From Arthrobacter sp. MA-N2 (GTDB taxonomy: Bacteria > Actinomycetota > Actinomycetes > Actinomycetales > Micrococcaceae), in the NCBI RefSeq assembly GCF_000517125.1, contig NZ_KI912155.1:2778034-2842033 (forward strand): DNA of 64,000 bases, in the 5' to 3' direction. A model generated the notes under the pieces. That model did no database searches, was not told the DNA's origin, and was given only the letters and a program-made list of their open reading frames with translations. Shown in pieces: positions 9,531 through 24,160 of the stretch. The translations under genes and the position numbers were made by a program. Position 1 is the first letter of the stretch; every line of letters starts with the position of its first letter.

Positions 9531-10913
9531 ATGGTGGACGCATCAACAGCCAACTCGGAACAGAATGCGGCCGACGCATTCCTGCAAGGCGGAGCATCGC
9601 TCCGCAACGCCACGGGGCCGTACTTCGGCTCTTATGGCGGGCGCTGGATGCCCGAGTCCCTCATCGCCGCCCTGGATGAAGTCCAGGACACGTTCGAGAA
9701 AGCCAAAGCCGATCCCGAGTTCCTGGCCCAGTTGAAGGACCTCAACAAGAACTACTCGGGCCGGCCGTCACTGCTCACGGAGGCCAAGCGTTTCTCCGAA
9801 CACGCCGGCGGGGCGCGCATCTTCCTCAAGCGCGAAGACCTGAACCACACCGGATCCCACAAGATCAACAACGTGCTCGGCCAAGCGTTGCTCGCGAAGC
9901 GGATGGGCAAGACCCGGGTCATTGCGGAGACTGGCGCCGGCCAGCATGGTGTCGCCAGTGCTACTGCTGCGGCCTTGCTCGGGCTGGAATGCGTTGTCTA
10001 CATGGGCGCTGAGGATTGCCGGCGCCAGGCACTCAACGTGGCCCGCATGCAGCTCCTGGGCGCCACGGTGGTTCCCGTGACCAACGGCTCACAGACCCTC
10101 AAGGACGCCATTAACGACGCCCTTCGCGACTGGGTTTCCAATGTGGACACCACCCACTACCTGCTCGGCACCGCGGCTGGCGCGCACCCGTTTCCGGCCA
10201 TGGTCCGCTTCTTCCACGAGGTCATCGGAGAGGAAGCGCGCGCCCAGATCCTGGAGCAGACCGGCAGGCTGCCCGACGCCGTCTGTGCCTGCGTCGGCGG
10301 CGGTTCCAATGCCATCGGAATCTTCCACAGCTTCCTGGACGACGCGTCGGTGAAGATCTACGGCTTTGAAGCCGGTGGCGACGGCGTGGAAACCGGCCGT
10401 CACGCGGCCGCTATTACCCTGGGACGCCCCGGCGTGCTGCACGGTGCCCGGTCCTACCTCATGCAGGACGAAGACGGCCAGACCATCGAATCGCACTCGA
10501 TTTCCGCCGGTTTGGATTACCCGAGCGTTGGTCCCGAGCACTCCTACCTCGCGGACATCGGCCGGGTCACCTACGAGCCCATCACGGACACCGAGGCCAT
10601 GGACGCCTTCCGCTTGCTGTGCCGGACAGAAGGCATTATTCCGGCCATCGAGTCCGCGCACGCCTTGGCCGGTGCCATCAAGGTGGGCAAGAAGCTCACC
10701 GAAGGAAAGGAAAACCCGTCCGACACGATCATCATCGTGAACCTGTCCGGGCGCGGTGACAAGGACGTGGAAACGGCAGCGGAGTGGTTCGACATGCTGG
10801 ATGAAGACGGCAACGTCAAGGGCACCACGCTCTCCACACGCAAGCCCAAGGGCCCGGCTGGACGGAGCAACCTCGAGATCAGCACTGAAGAAGCAAACAA
10901 GGACCAGAACTGA
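9531..10913 (+). CDS. trpB: Tryptophan synthase beta chain
   Basis: It joins indole and serine with PLP. The PLP lysine lies in HTGSHKINN, and the phosphate-binding Gly-rich loop in [12 protein letters not shown]. The core begins [14 protein letters not shown] after about 25 variable residues. I chose the ATG at 9531; a GTG at 9522 in the same frame has an aggac only 3 bases away and is less likely. The C-terminus has a roughly 30-residue Lys/Glu-rich extension. The stop overlaps the trpA start (TGATG). Confidence 0.95.
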   Translation: MVDASTANSEQNAADAFLQGGASLRNATGPYFGSYGGRWMPESLIAALDEVQDTFEKAKADPEFLAQLKDLNKNYSGRPSLLTEAKRFSEHAGGARIFLKREDLNHTGSHKINNVLGQALLAKRMGKTRVIAETGAGQHGVASATAAALLGLECVVYMGAEDCRRQALNVARMQLLGATVVPVTNGSQTLKDAINDALRDWVSNVDTTHYLLGTAAGAHPFPAMVRFFHEVIGEEARAQILEQTGRLPDAVCACVGGGSNAIGIFHSFLDDASVKIYGFEAGGDGVETGRHAAAITLGRPGVLHGARSYLMQDEDGQTIESHSISAGLDYPSVGPEHSYLADIGRVTYEPITDTEAMDAFRLLCRTEGIIPAIESAHALAGAIKVGKKLTEGKENPSDTIIIVNLSGRGDKDVETAAEWFDMLDEDGNVKGTTLSTRKPKGPAGRSNLEISTEEANKDQN

Positions 10914-11725
10914 TGACTGAGCAGATCACGAGCAAGTCCGCAGCCGCCATCGACCGCGCCAAGGCACAGGGCCGGGCCGCTTTGATCGGATACCTGCCCG
11001 CAGGCTACCCTGACGTGCAGACAAGCATCGACGCGGGAATCGCCATGGCCCGCAACGGCGCAGACCTCATAGAGATCGGTATCCCGTATTCGGACCCCGT
11101 CATGGACGGCTCGGTCATTCAGGCTGCCACCACAGAAGCCATCGCCAACGGTTTCCGCGTGGCCAGTGTCTTCGACGTCGTGGCCGGCATCACCGCCGCC
11201 ACCGACGTCGCCGTGCTGGTCATGACCTACTGGAACCCGGTGATGCGCATGGGCGTCGACGAATTCTCCCGCAGGCTGGCCGAAGCCGGGGGAGCCGGGC
11301 TCATTACTCCGGACCTCATTCCGGACGAGGCCGCCGAATGGTTTGCCGCCTCCGACAAATACGGACTCGATCGGGTCTTCCTCGTGGCGCCCTCGTCCAC
11401 GCCGGAACGCGTGGCCATGACCGTGGAAGCGAGCCGTGGCTTTGTTTACGCAGTCTCCATCATGGGCGTCACCGGAACACGGCAGTCCGTCAGCAGCAGC
11501 GCGGAAAAAGTGGTGGCCGATGCGCATGCGGCCGGTGCCGAACGCGTCTGCGTCGGGCTGGGAGTCTCCAACGCGGACCAGGTGCGGGAGATTGCGGCAT
11601 ACGCAGACGGTGTGATCGTCGGTACTGCGCTGGTTGCGGCGATCCGCGACGGCGGCGTTGACGCTGTCGCGCAGCTCACCAAGAACCTCAGCGCCGGCCT
11701 CGGCCGGGCTACAGCGCAGGCCTAG
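10913..11725 (+). CDS. trpA: Tryptophan synthase alpha chain
   Basis: It cleaves indole-3-glycerol phosphate and channels indole to TrpB. The catalytic Glu is in DLIEIGIPYSDPVMDG near residue 50, and the catalytic Asp lies in the same loop. The Gly-rich phosphate site is near VGLGVSNADQ. The 270-residue length is normal. The start overlaps trpB by one base, and lgt follows after 20 bases, so lgt may be cotranscribed. Confidence 0.95.
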   Translation: MTEQITSKSAAAIDRAKAQGRAALIGYLPAGYPDVQTSIDAGIAMARNGADLIEIGIPYSDPVMDGSVIQAATTEAIANGFRVASVFDVVAGITAATDVAVLVMTYWNPVMRMGVDEFSRRLAEAGGAGLITPDLIPDEAAEWFAASDKYGLDRVFLVAPSSTPERVAMTVEASRGFVYAVSIMGVTGTRQSVSSSAEKVVADAHAAGAERVCVGLGVSNADQVREIAAYADGVIVGTALVAAIRDGGVDAVAQLTKNLSAGLGRATAQA

Positions 11726-11745
11726 AAAAAGGAAAAGCGTAGACA

Positions 11746-12948
11746 ATGCAGAGTCTCCTCCACGTCGCGGCAATGGCTCCCATGAGCATTCCGAGCCCCT
11801 CATGGTCCGGATTTGATATACCGCTGCCGTGGGGGACCCTCCGCATTCACGCTTACGCCTTGTGCATTCTGCTGGGAATCATCCTGGGCCTGTGGGTCAC
11901 TGCCGTGCGCTGGAAGCGGCGCGGCACCCCCGAAGGCAGCCTGTGGGACATCGCGATCTGGGCGATCCCCTTCGGCATCGTGGGCGGTCGGCTTTACCAT
12001 GTGATCTCCTCTCCGGATGCGTACTTCGGCCCGGGCTTCAACGGCACGGGAGACCTTTCCCTGATTCCGCAAATCTGGCGGGGCGGCTTGGGCATCTGGG
12101 GTGCCGTGGTTCTCGGTGTCGTCGGTGCCTGGCTGGGCTGCCGGCGCTCCGGGGTCAAGCTCACCGCTTTCCTCGACGCAGCGGCCCCCGGCCTCCTGCT
12201 GGCCCAAGCGATAGGTCGTTGGGGGAACTGGTTCAACCAGGAGCTTTTCGGCGGACCCACCACCTTGCCATGGGGCCTGCAGATTGATCCAAACAGCCCG
12301 AATTTTCCGGCCGGAATGCCTAGCGACACACTGTTCCATCCGACGTTCCTTTATGAATCCCTCTGGAACCTCCTCGGCGTCGCGATCCTGCTCGTCCTGG
12401 ACCGCCGCTTCCACTTCCGACGGGGCAGGCTTTTCTGGCTCTACGCGATCTACTACACCCTTGGTCGCGTCTGGATCGAAGCGTTGCGGATTGACGATGC
12501 CGAACAGATCAGCCTCTTCGGTGTGACCACACGGCTGAACGTGTGGACCAGTATTTTCGTCTTCGTCGCGGCGCTCATCATCTTCATTGCTTTGAGCTTC
12601 CGCGGCAGGCCGGTACCGGATACGGCATACCTTCCCGGCAAGGAGCCTGCGGTGGTGGCCAACGAAGCCGATGACTCCGTTACCGCCGACTCCAGGCCCG
12701 CGGATGATGAGACAAACAGCACAATTGTGACCGAGCCGACGGGCTATGATACGGACGTATCTGTCTCAGAGACCGGTGCTCATGATAATCTCCGGAATAA
12801 CCAAAGCGATCTGGGCCATACTGTTGAGCCATCGGGATCGGCCGAGGAGTCACACGTCGGCGTCACGTCGGATGCTGGCTCCGAGTCCACCGGAACCACT
12901 GCCAGCAGCGTCCGCGGATCCGGGCCGGAAGCTGGCAGCACCAAGTAG
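11746..12948 (+). CDS. lgt: Prolipoprotein diacylglyceryl transferase
   Basis: It transfers diacylglycerol from phosphatidylglycerol to the lipobox cysteine of prolipoproteins. It is an integral membrane enzyme with about seven helices. Visible signature parts are the HAYALC region, GGRLYHVI and the Lgt motif GRWGNWFNQELFGGP near residues 157-171. The core ends near residue 290; the remaining ~110 residues are a disordered, Asp/Glu/Ser/Thr-rich C-terminal tail, common in actinobacteria. A lipoprotein substrate is encoded at 61184. Confidence 0.95.
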   Translation: MQSLLHVAAMAPMSIPSPSWSGFDIPLPWGTLRIHAYALCILLGIILGLWVTAVRWKRRGTPEGSLWDIAIWAIPFGIVGGRLYHVISSPDAYFGPGFNGTGDLSLIPQIWRGGLGIWGAVVLGVVGAWLGCRRSGVKLTAFLDAAAPGLLLAQAIGRWGNWFNQELFGGPTTLPWGLQIDPNSPNFPAGMPSDTLFHPTFLYESLWNLLGVAILLVLDRRFHFRRGRLFWLYAIYYTLGRVWIEALRIDDAEQISLFGVTTRLNVWTSIFVFVAALIIFIALSFRGRPVPDTAYLPGKEPAVVANEADDSVTADSRPADDETNSTIVTEPTGYDTDVSVSETGAHDNLRNNQSDLGHTVEPSGSAEESHVGVTSDAGSESTGTTASSVRGSGPEAGSTK

Positions 12949-13210
12949 CCAGTGCTACGGCACAGGGGCACCGGGCTACCGCCCAGAGGCCCCCGGCCAC
13001 AGCGTCGTGGCAGCCTTGCGATAACCCGGCAGCACACAGTTGCTCCCGCGGTCAAGCTTGGGCCAGAGACATTCGTAACTGTTCGTTGCGTCTTGTTCGG
13101 TGGCCTACAATTTCAAGTAACTAGCGCTTTGTTATGCCCGTCACACGGCAGGCAAGGTGGGGCCAGCGTTGTCCCTTCCATTCGCACGATCTCGAGGAAG
13201 GACGTCTTCA

Positions 13211-17816
<4,606 letters not shown>

Positions 17817-17824
<8 letters not shown>

Positions 17825-19274
17825 TCCACGCGGATTTCTGAAAGTCCGGCAGCGCGAGACGCAGCCACGCCGTCCTGTTCCCGTCCGCATCATGGACTGG
17901 AAGGAAGTCTACGAAGCCCAGGACAAGGACGTGCTCAAGAGCCAGGCCGGCCGCTGCATGGATTGTGGCGTTCCGTTCTGCCACCAAGGCTGCCCCTTGG
18001 GCAACCTCATTCCCGAGTGGAACGACCTCATGTGGCGCGGAAAAGGCGAGGAAGCGATTGAGCGCCTGCACGCGACCAACAACTTCCCGGAGTTCACCGG
18101 ACGGTTGTGTCCTGCGCCGTGTGAAGCGTCCTGCGTCCTGGGCATCAACCAGCCCGCCGTGACCATCAAGCAGGTGGAAGTTTCCATCATCGACGATGCC
18201 TTCGAAAACGGCTGGGTGCAGCCGCTTCCGCCGGTGCGCCTCTCCGGTAAGACGGTCGCCGTCGTCGGCTCCGGCCCGGCAGGGCTTGCGGTTGCGCAGC
18301 AATTGACCCGCGTTGGACATACGGTGGCCGTCTACGAGCGCGACGACAAGATCGGTGGCCTGCTGCGTTACGGTATCCCCGACTTCAAGATGGAGAAGGA
18401 ACAGGTCGACCGCCGCGTCGAGCAGATGAAAGCTGAGGGTACCCGTTTCCGTACCGGTGTTGCGGTCGGAAGTGACGTGACCTGGGAGCAGCTGCGCCGC
18501 CGTTACGACTCTGTGGTGATCGCCACCGGTGCTACGGTCCCGCGCGACCTTCCCATCCCCGGCCGCGGGCTCGAAGGTATCCACTACGCCATGGATTACT
18601 TGGTTCCCGCCAACCGCGTGGTTGCCGGTGAAATTGTGGAAGACCAGATCAATGCGAAGGGCAAGCATGTGGTGATCCTCGGCGGTGGCGACACCGGCGC
18701 TGACTGCCTCGGCACGGCACACCGACACGGAGCCGCATCCGTCACTACCCTCGCGATCGGCAAGCAGCCGCCGCTGGAGCGTGCCTCGCACCAGCCGTGG
18801 CCGACGTTCCCCACGCTCTTTGAGGTTGCCAGTGCGCACGAAGAGGGCGGCGAACGTACCTACCTCGCCTCCACCGTTGAATTTGTCGGGGAAAACGGCA
18901 AGCTCACGGGCGTCAAGGTTGCCGAGACCGAGTTCGTGGACGGCAAGCGACTGCCTAAGGCCGGCACGGAACACATCATTCCGGCCGACTTGGTCTTCCT
19001 GTCACTTGGCTTTACGGGCGCAGAACCCGCCGGTATCACAGAACAGGTCAGTGCAGAATTCGACGGTCGCGGCAACGTGGCTCGGGACGGGTACTACATG
19101 ACCAACACCGAGGGCGTTTTCGTGGCAGGCGATGCCGGCCGTGGGCAGTCCTTGATTGTCTGGGCCATCGCCGAAGGCCGCGCCTGCGCTGCCGCCGTGG
19201 ACAAATACCTCATGGGCAGCACCATTCTTCCCGCGCCGGTGGCTCCCACCGACCGGGCTATGGCGGTCCTGTAA
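17817..19274 (+). CDS. gltD: Glutamate synthase (NADPH), small subunit
   Basis: It passes electrons from NADPH through FAD and iron-sulfur clusters to GltB. The 485-residue protein has N-terminal cluster cysteines ([17 protein letters not shown] and [13 protein letters not shown]), an FAD site [13 protein letters not shown] near residue 145, an NADPH site [12 protein letters not shown] near 284, and [12 protein letters not shown] at the end. It starts with GTG inside the end of gltB, so the two subunits are translationally coupled. Confidence 0.96.
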
Positions 19275-19331
19275 GGACCGGCGAACGACGCTTTCCCAAC
19301 TCCAACTGCAGCACACTACTAGGGTAGGTAT

Positions 19332-20834
19332 ATGAGACGCGCAAAAATCGTGGCAACGTTCGGACCGGCAATTTCCAGCTTTGACAACACCCTCGCGGTG
19401 CTGGAAGCCGGCGTCGACGTCGCCCGCATGAACATGAGCCACGGCGACTACTCGGTACACGACAACACGTACGAGAACGTCCGCAAAGCTGCTGCCCACC
19501 TGCACAAGCCGGTCGCCATCATGGCTGACCTGCAGGGGCCCAAGATCCGCTTGGGCCGCTTTGTCGACGGCCCCCACGAACTCGCTGTCGGCGACACCTT
19601 CACCATCACCACCGAGGATGTTCCGGGCACCAAGGACATCTGCTCCACCACGCTCAAAAGCCTTACCGGAGACGTCAACGTCGGCGACGCACTGCTGATC
19701 GACGACGGCAAGGTTGCCTTGCGTGCCATTGAAGTCGACGACGTCAAGGTGGTCGCCACCGTGACCGTTGGCGGCTGGGTCTCCAACAACAAGGGCATCA
19801 ACCTGCCTGGTGTTGCTGTCAACGTTCCCGCACTGAGCGAAAAGGACGAGGACGATCTCCGCTGGGCCATGAAGCGCGGTGTCGACCTTGTCGCCCTGTC
19901 CTTCGTTCGTGACGCCTCCGACATCAAACGCGTCCACGAAATCATGGACGAAGAAGGCCGCCGCGTGCCGGTCATCGCCAAGATCGAGAAGCCGCAGGCC
20001 GTGGAGCAGCTCCACGAAATCATCGACGCCTTCGACGCCATCATGGTTGCCCGCGGCGACCTCGGCGTGGAACTCCCGCTCGAGGAAGTACCGATCGTCC
20101 AGAAGCGCGCCATTGAACTGGCCCGCCGCTGGGCAAAGCCTGTCATCGTGGCTACCCAGGTCCTCGAGTCCATGATCGACAACCCGCGCCCCACCCGCGC
20201 GGAGGCTTCGGACTGCGCCAACGCAGTGCTGGACGGCGCCGACGCAGTCATGCTGTCCGGCGAAACCAGCGTGGGCAAGTTCCCGATCGAGACGGTCAAG
20301 ACGATGGCCCGGATCATCGAGTCCACGGAAGAACACGGTCTCGAACGCGTTCCTCCGCTGGGGACCAAGCCCAAGACCCGCGGTGGCGCCATCACGCGTG
20401 CCGCCGTCGAAATCGCCGATCAGCTGGATGCGAAGTACATCTGTACGTTCACCCAGTCCGGTGACTCGGCCCGCCGTCTATCCCGTCTGCGGCCGGTCAA
20501 GCCGGTATTCGCCTTTACTCCGCTGGAGCACGTCTGGAACCAGTTGGCGCTCACTTGGGGCATCCAGCCCGTTCTGGTTCCCATGGTTGGCCACACTGAC
20601 GCCATGACGGCACAGGTGGACCGCAGCCTCCTCGAGATGAAGATCGTCGAGAACGGCGACCTCGTGGTCATCGCGGCAGGGTCCCCTCCCGGACAAGCCG
20701 GCTCCACGAACTCGCTCAAGGTCCACAGGGTGGGCGACCTCGCAGACACGTCCCAGTTGGAAGAGGCCGCATCCCGCAAGGAAAAGCTCGGACCGTGGCC
20801 GGAAAAGAAGAAGAAGATCAAGTCCAAGATCTGA
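19332..20834 (+). CDS. pyk: Pyruvate kinase
   Basis: It makes pyruvate and ATP from PEP and ADP. The 500-residue protein starts RRAKIVATFGPA and contains the signature IAKIEKPQAVEQL with the catalytic Lys, MVARGDLGVELP, and VATQVLESMIDNPRPTRAEASD. The C-terminal regulatory domain is present and ends in a Lys-rich tail. A strong terminator follows the gene. Confidence 0.96.
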   Translation: MRRAKIVATFGPAISSFDNTLAVLEAGVDVARMNMSHGDYSVHDNTYENVRKAAAHLHKPVAIMADLQGPKIRLGRFVDGPHELAVGDTFTITTEDVPGTKDICSTTLKSLTGDVNVGDALLIDDGKVALRAIEVDDVKVVATVTVGGWVSNNKGINLPGVAVNVPALSEKDEDDLRWAMKRGVDLVALSFVRDASDIKRVHEIMDEEGRRVPVIAKIEKPQAVEQLHEIIDAFDAIMVARGDLGVELPLEEVPIVQKRAIELARRWAKPVIVATQVLESMIDNPRPTRAEASDCANAVLDGADAVMLSGETSVGKFPIETVKTMARIIESTEEHGLERVPPLGTKPKTRGGAITRAAVEIADQLDAKYICTFTQSGDSARRLSRLRPVKPVFAFTPLEHVWNQLALTWGIQPVLVPMVGHTDAMTAQVDRSLLEMKIVENGDLVVIAAGSPPGQAGSTNSLKVHRVGDLADTSQLEEAASRKEKLGPWPEKKKKIKSKI

Positions 20835-20861
20835 TCTTTTACGCATCAACTACTTGGATCA

Positions 20862-20898
20862 GCAAGGGAGGCCCTGCCGTTGGCAGGGCCTCCCTTGC
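20862..20898. terminator. Intrinsic terminator after pyk
   Basis: A perfect 17-base stem (20862-20878 with 20882-20898) around a 3-base loop follows the pyk stop by about 27 bases. A CTTTG run follows. Being palindromic and between convergent genes, it may also stop transcription coming from the regulator on the other strand. Confidence 0.85.
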
Positions 20899-20941
20899 TT
20901 TGTCGTGGCCTGAATCCGTGCCGCGGAGCCGCGTCCGGGGG

Positions 20942-21035
20942 CGACGACGGGCGCCGGGTCCGGCGGCGACGGCGCCCTTCGTGGGGTACGACGACGGGCG
21001 CCGGGTCCGGGGGCGACGGCGCCCTTCGTGGGGGA
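20942..21035. repeat. Two tandem copies of a GC-rich 47-bp unit
   Basis: Copies 20942-20988 and 20989-21035 differ at only about two positions. Each contains a ggcgcc/ggcgccc inverted pair and can fold. The array ends 3 bases before the stop of the convergent PdtaR-like gene, so its transcript would carry two nearly identical GC-rich hairpins at the 3' end. Confidence 0.75.
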
Positions 21036-21038
21036 GTG

Positions 21039-21644
21039 CTAGTTGACCTGGTTGATGATGGTCTCGGCGACCTCGCGCATACTGAGGCGGCGGTCCATGG
21101 ATGTCTTCTGGATCCACCGGAACGCTTCCGGCTCAGTGAGTCCCATCTTGGTGGTCAGGAGGCTCTTAGCGCGCTCTACGAGCTTGCGGGTGGCGAACTG
21201 CTCCTGCAGATCGGAAACCTCGTTTTCGAGGGCCTTGATCTCCTCGTGGCGGGACAGCGCGATCTCGATGGCCGGGATCAGGTCCGCCGGAGTAAAAGGC
21301 TTGACGACATAGGCCATGGCCCCGGCGTCGCGCGCGCGCTCCACGAGTTCCTTCTGGCTGAAGGCCGTCAAGAGGACCACAGGCGCGATCCTTGCTTTGA
21401 CGATTTTCTCCGCCGCCGAGATGCCGTCCATCACGGGCATCTTGACGTCCATGAGGACCAGGTCCGGCTTCAGCTCCTCAGCCAGCTGAACAGCCTTCTC
21501 ACCGTTGTCGGCCTCGCCGACGACGTCGTAGCCTTCGCCCTTCAGGATCTCGATAATGTCCAGGCGGATAAGGGTCTCATCTTCTGCGACAACTACGCGG
21601 CGTGCCGGCTGGGATGCGGGCTTGGACTCCGTCTGTTCTGACAC
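21039..21644 (-). CDS. pdtaR: ANTAR-domain response regulator (PdtaR-like)
   Basis: The 201-residue protein has a receiver domain: acidic pair AEDE near residue 20, phospho-Asp in LVLMDVKMPVMDG near 66, and Lys in VVKPFT. A short coiled linker and a C-terminal ANTAR RNA-binding domain follow (ERAKSLLTTKMGLTEPEAFRWIQ near 158-180). ANTAR regulators bind paired hexaloop hairpins in nascent RNA and prevent termination. In mycobacteria PdtaR works with the kinase PdtaS; no kinase is in this window. Confidence 0.9.
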   Translation of the reverse strand: MSEQTESKPASQPARRVVVAEDETLIRLDIIEILKGEGYDVVGEADNGEKAVQLAEELKPDLVLMDVKMPVMDGISAAEKIVKARIAPVVLLTAFSQKELVERARDAGAMAYVVKPFTPADLIPAIEIALSRHEEIKALENEVSDLQEQFATRKLVERAKSLLTTKMGLTEPEAFRWIQKTSMDRRLSMREVAETIINQVN

Positions 21645-21840
21645 AGGATCTCCTTCAAGACGTACGGCGGGTTCTCAACTATCTTAGTTGCACCCGGTCC
21701 CTGCTTCTGATTTGTTGCCCGGGCGAGCCGGTTCTGGAAAATAGCCCATCTGCATGTAGAGTAGTTTCGCGCACTGCAACAGGGAGCGTTGGGATCTGAG
21801 AAGACCTCGACGTCGGTTAGTCTTGTTTTGGTGTTTCCGC

Positions 21841-21922
21841 GCCCGAGTGGCGGAATTGGCAGACGCGCCGCACTCAAAATGCGGTATCGAAAGGTGTGTG
21901 GGTTCGAGTCCCACCTCGGGCA
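21841..21922 (+). tRNA. tRNA-Leu (anticodon CAA)
   Basis: A 7-bp acceptor stem (GCCCGAG with CTCGGGC), an anticodon stem CCGCA/TGCGG around the loop CTCAAAA giving anticodon CAA, a long variable arm and the T-arm GGGTTCGAGTCCC are all visible. CCA is not encoded. Its 3' end is the integration site for the elements that follow. Confidence 0.93.
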
Positions 21923-21923
21923 C
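21902..21923 (+). other. att site A (tRNA-Leu 3' end)
   Basis: This is the 22-base att core inside the functional tRNA gene. The element arm to its right contains an 8-bp hairpin (21939-21946 with 21952-21959) that resembles the arms to the right of sites C and D and may now terminate the tRNA transcript. Confidence 0.75.
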
Positions 21924-22008
21924 AGTGTTTTCGCAGGTCAGGGGCCTATTTGGCCCCTGGCTGTTGACAAAAACCCTAAAGGTGTTGACAAGGGTCTAGC
22001 TTTTTTGT

Positions 22009-23105
22009 GTGGCCAGCATCCGCAAACGCGTGAAAAGTGACGCAACATCGTCCTTCATGCTGCTTTGGCGAGACCCGAAGAGCCGCGAGGCCGAGACCCT
22101 CAAACGGCTGTTCGACGCGAACGGACAATCCTTCGAAATCGCCCAGCAAGCAATCCTCGCGAACCAGTTGAAAGTACCGACTGCGGCCGAAGTGATTCAG
22201 GAGCATATTGACCTCCTGATTCGGCCCTCAAGTGGAACCACCCGGACTTACCAGACGATGCTGGACCTTCATGTGCGGGACGTCATAGGTCACATCCCGG
22301 TGGACAAGCTCAATTATCGGCACATGAATCACTGGGTGAAGTCGATGATGGCCAAAGGCCGTTCACCGAAGACCATCCACAATGTCCATGGTCTCATCTC
22401 TGCAGCGATGAACACTGCCGAGATGCTGCAATACATCCCCCGGAACCCTTGTCGAGGCGTGCAACTGCCTAGCCTTGACCGGGCAGAGGATGAAGCGATG
22501 TTTCTCACTCACGCCGAATTCAGCCTGATCATGGAAGGCATGGGGGAGAGGTATAGGCGTTTACGAGCTTCCTTGTCATGACTGGTACAAGATTCGGCGA
22601 AGCTACAGCGCTAACCGTGGGGGATGTCGATCTTATGTCCAAGCCGCCCACAGTGCGGATCAACAAAGCCTGGAAACGCGACGGGCAGTCGCAGTTTTAC
22701 ATTGGAGCCACGAAGACCGGCGCCGGCAAGCGCACCATAGGGCTCAACCCGGCACTTGTCGAGCTATTGATCCCGCTGGTGGCCAGCCGCCCCGGGAAGG
22801 AACTTCTGTTCAGCACCCCAAAGGGTCAGCGAATCGTCCACAAGCTGTATTGGCATCACTGCTGGGTGCCAGCCGTCCGGACGGCGCAGGCGATTGGGCT
22901 GACGAAGACGCCACGTATGCATGATCTCCGGCACACGCATGCGTCTTGGCTGATCCAGGACGGAGTTTCGCTATTTACCATTTCGCGGCGCCTCGGCCAC
23001 GCTTCAACCCGGACAACGGAACAGGTGTACGGCCATCTGATGCCACAGGCGCTGCAGGCAGGCGCTGACGCCAGAGAGCGTTCGATCACCGGATTCGTTC
23101 ACTGA
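22009..23105 (+). pseudogene. Tyrosine-recombinase integrase, frameshifted
   Basis: Two overlapping frames make one integrase. The first (22009-22581) has the N-terminal arm and core-binding domains. The second (22578-23105) has the catalytic domain with Arg in TGTRFGEA, Lys in TKTGAGKR, HDLRHTHAS (His-x-x-Arg), LGHAST and the Tyr in VYGHL. Near 22555, shifting one base restores a continuous reading into TSFLVMTGTRF, so a single-base indel broke the gene. It targeted the adjacent tRNA-Leu 3' end. A programmed shift cannot be excluded, but no slippery run is seen. Confidence 0.85.
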
Positions 23106-23368
23106 AGCTGGAGTTATTTCTAAGTGGCGAGATTCCTTGCGGAGCAATAGATCTGAATCGACCAAGAATGAGCTAGGCACAAGCTAAGCACCCGATTTGG
23201 CACACCCGTTGACCGATCTTGAGTGTTGAGCCTACGTGCGGGGGATCACATTTGGCTTTCGGGCACTACGTTTTACCGGCCCTGAGGCCGCCATCCCCAT
23301 TCCAGCCCGACGCCAGTTCCGGTACCGACCGCAATGTTTGCCTCAGAATGCCCACCACAAACCAGGAA

Positions 23369-23400
23369 CGGGCGTGCGGGCGTGCGGGCGTGCGGGCGTG
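23369..23400. repeat. Four tandem copies of an 8-bp GC-rich unit
   Basis: The unit CGGGCGTG occurs four times head to tail. It lies in the 335-base gene-free stretch 23106-23440 downstream of the integrase, where I see no other feature. Such arrays vary by slippage. Confidence 0.7.
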
Positions 23401-23440
23401 CTGGACGAATCGAGACATGGATAGACCTGATGCGTCGTCG

Positions 23441-24160
23441 CTACCTTTGACGCACGACTCCAGCTTTGGCGAATTCGCGCGCGATCGCGTGAAATTCTTT
23501 CGTCATGCTTCCGCGAGCTTCGATGTACTGCCGAAGGACGTCTTTGACTTCATTGTCATCGCAAACGGACTGGGCCCAGTAAAGCAGATCGTCGTCAGAA
23601 ATGCTGTCTTGAACTCTGATTCTCGCTGCGGAAATCTCAAGGCCAAAGGTGAGGGCTCGCACGGCGCGTTCGGCCTCTCGATGGCGTTCGGTCAAGTTTG
23701 ACTTTGGTACGTTCGGTGGCCGGTGGGAAATGACTGCCCGTTTCAGGCTCTCCTCAAGAAGTTGTGATTGGTGGAGCAGTCTTGTCGCGTTGCGTTCTAG
23801 GCGCACCAGTGCAGCTAAGGCACGGTCTTTCAGTAACCTGTTCCAATCCTGGATCGGGTGACCGCTGATGCTGCGCGATATTGCGTCCAGTTTCTTATCG
23901 TTCACCCAAGAATCGACGGTGTCCTCGGGAGTGCTTTCAAAGAAAGTCCGCAGAGACGATTGAAGCCTGTCCCAGGACCGTTGAGCATCCTTTATTTGAT
24001 CTCGCCTTGACCGGCGTCTTTGCACGAGATCAAGTGCAAGGCCAACGGCCGCTCCTGTGATCAATGCGACGAGGACATCTGGCACGAATTGCGACCAATT
24101 AGGCGGCCAAATGCAGGACGCGGAGGAGGTGCAAACCAAGGAATTAAAATCAATCTCCAT
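23441..24160 (-). CDS. Membrane-anchored hypothetical protein
   Basis: I do not recognise this 239-residue protein. It has one hydrophobic segment near residues 27-46 (PDVLVALITGAAVGLALDLV) followed by an Arg-rich cluster, which predicts a single membrane anchor with the long, charged, helix-rich remainder in the cytoplasm. Gene-like codon use over the whole frame and an overlap with the 3' end of the glycosyltransferase (24150-24160) suggest cotranscription with it. Confidence 0.6.
   Translation of the reverse strand: MEIDFNSLVCTSSASCIWPPNWSQFVPDVLVALITGAAVGLALDLVQRRRSRRDQIKDAQRSWDRLQSSLRTFFESTPEDTVDSWVNDKKLDAISRSISGHPIQDWNRLLKDRALAALVRLERNATRLLHQSQLLEESLKRAVISHRPPNVPKSNLTERHREAERAVRALTFGLEISAARIRVQDSISDDDLLYWAQSVCDDNEVKDVLRQYIEARGSMTKEFHAIAREFAKAGVVRQR

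Noticed and set aside
20862..21035. pyk terminator plus 47-bp repeats as a riboswitch
   Set aside because: They lie between convergent 3' ends, so there is no downstream gene to control on either strand.
23369..23400. 8-bp tandem array as a CRISPR-like repeat
   Set aside because: Units are contiguous with no spacers and far too short; it is a simple tandem repeat.
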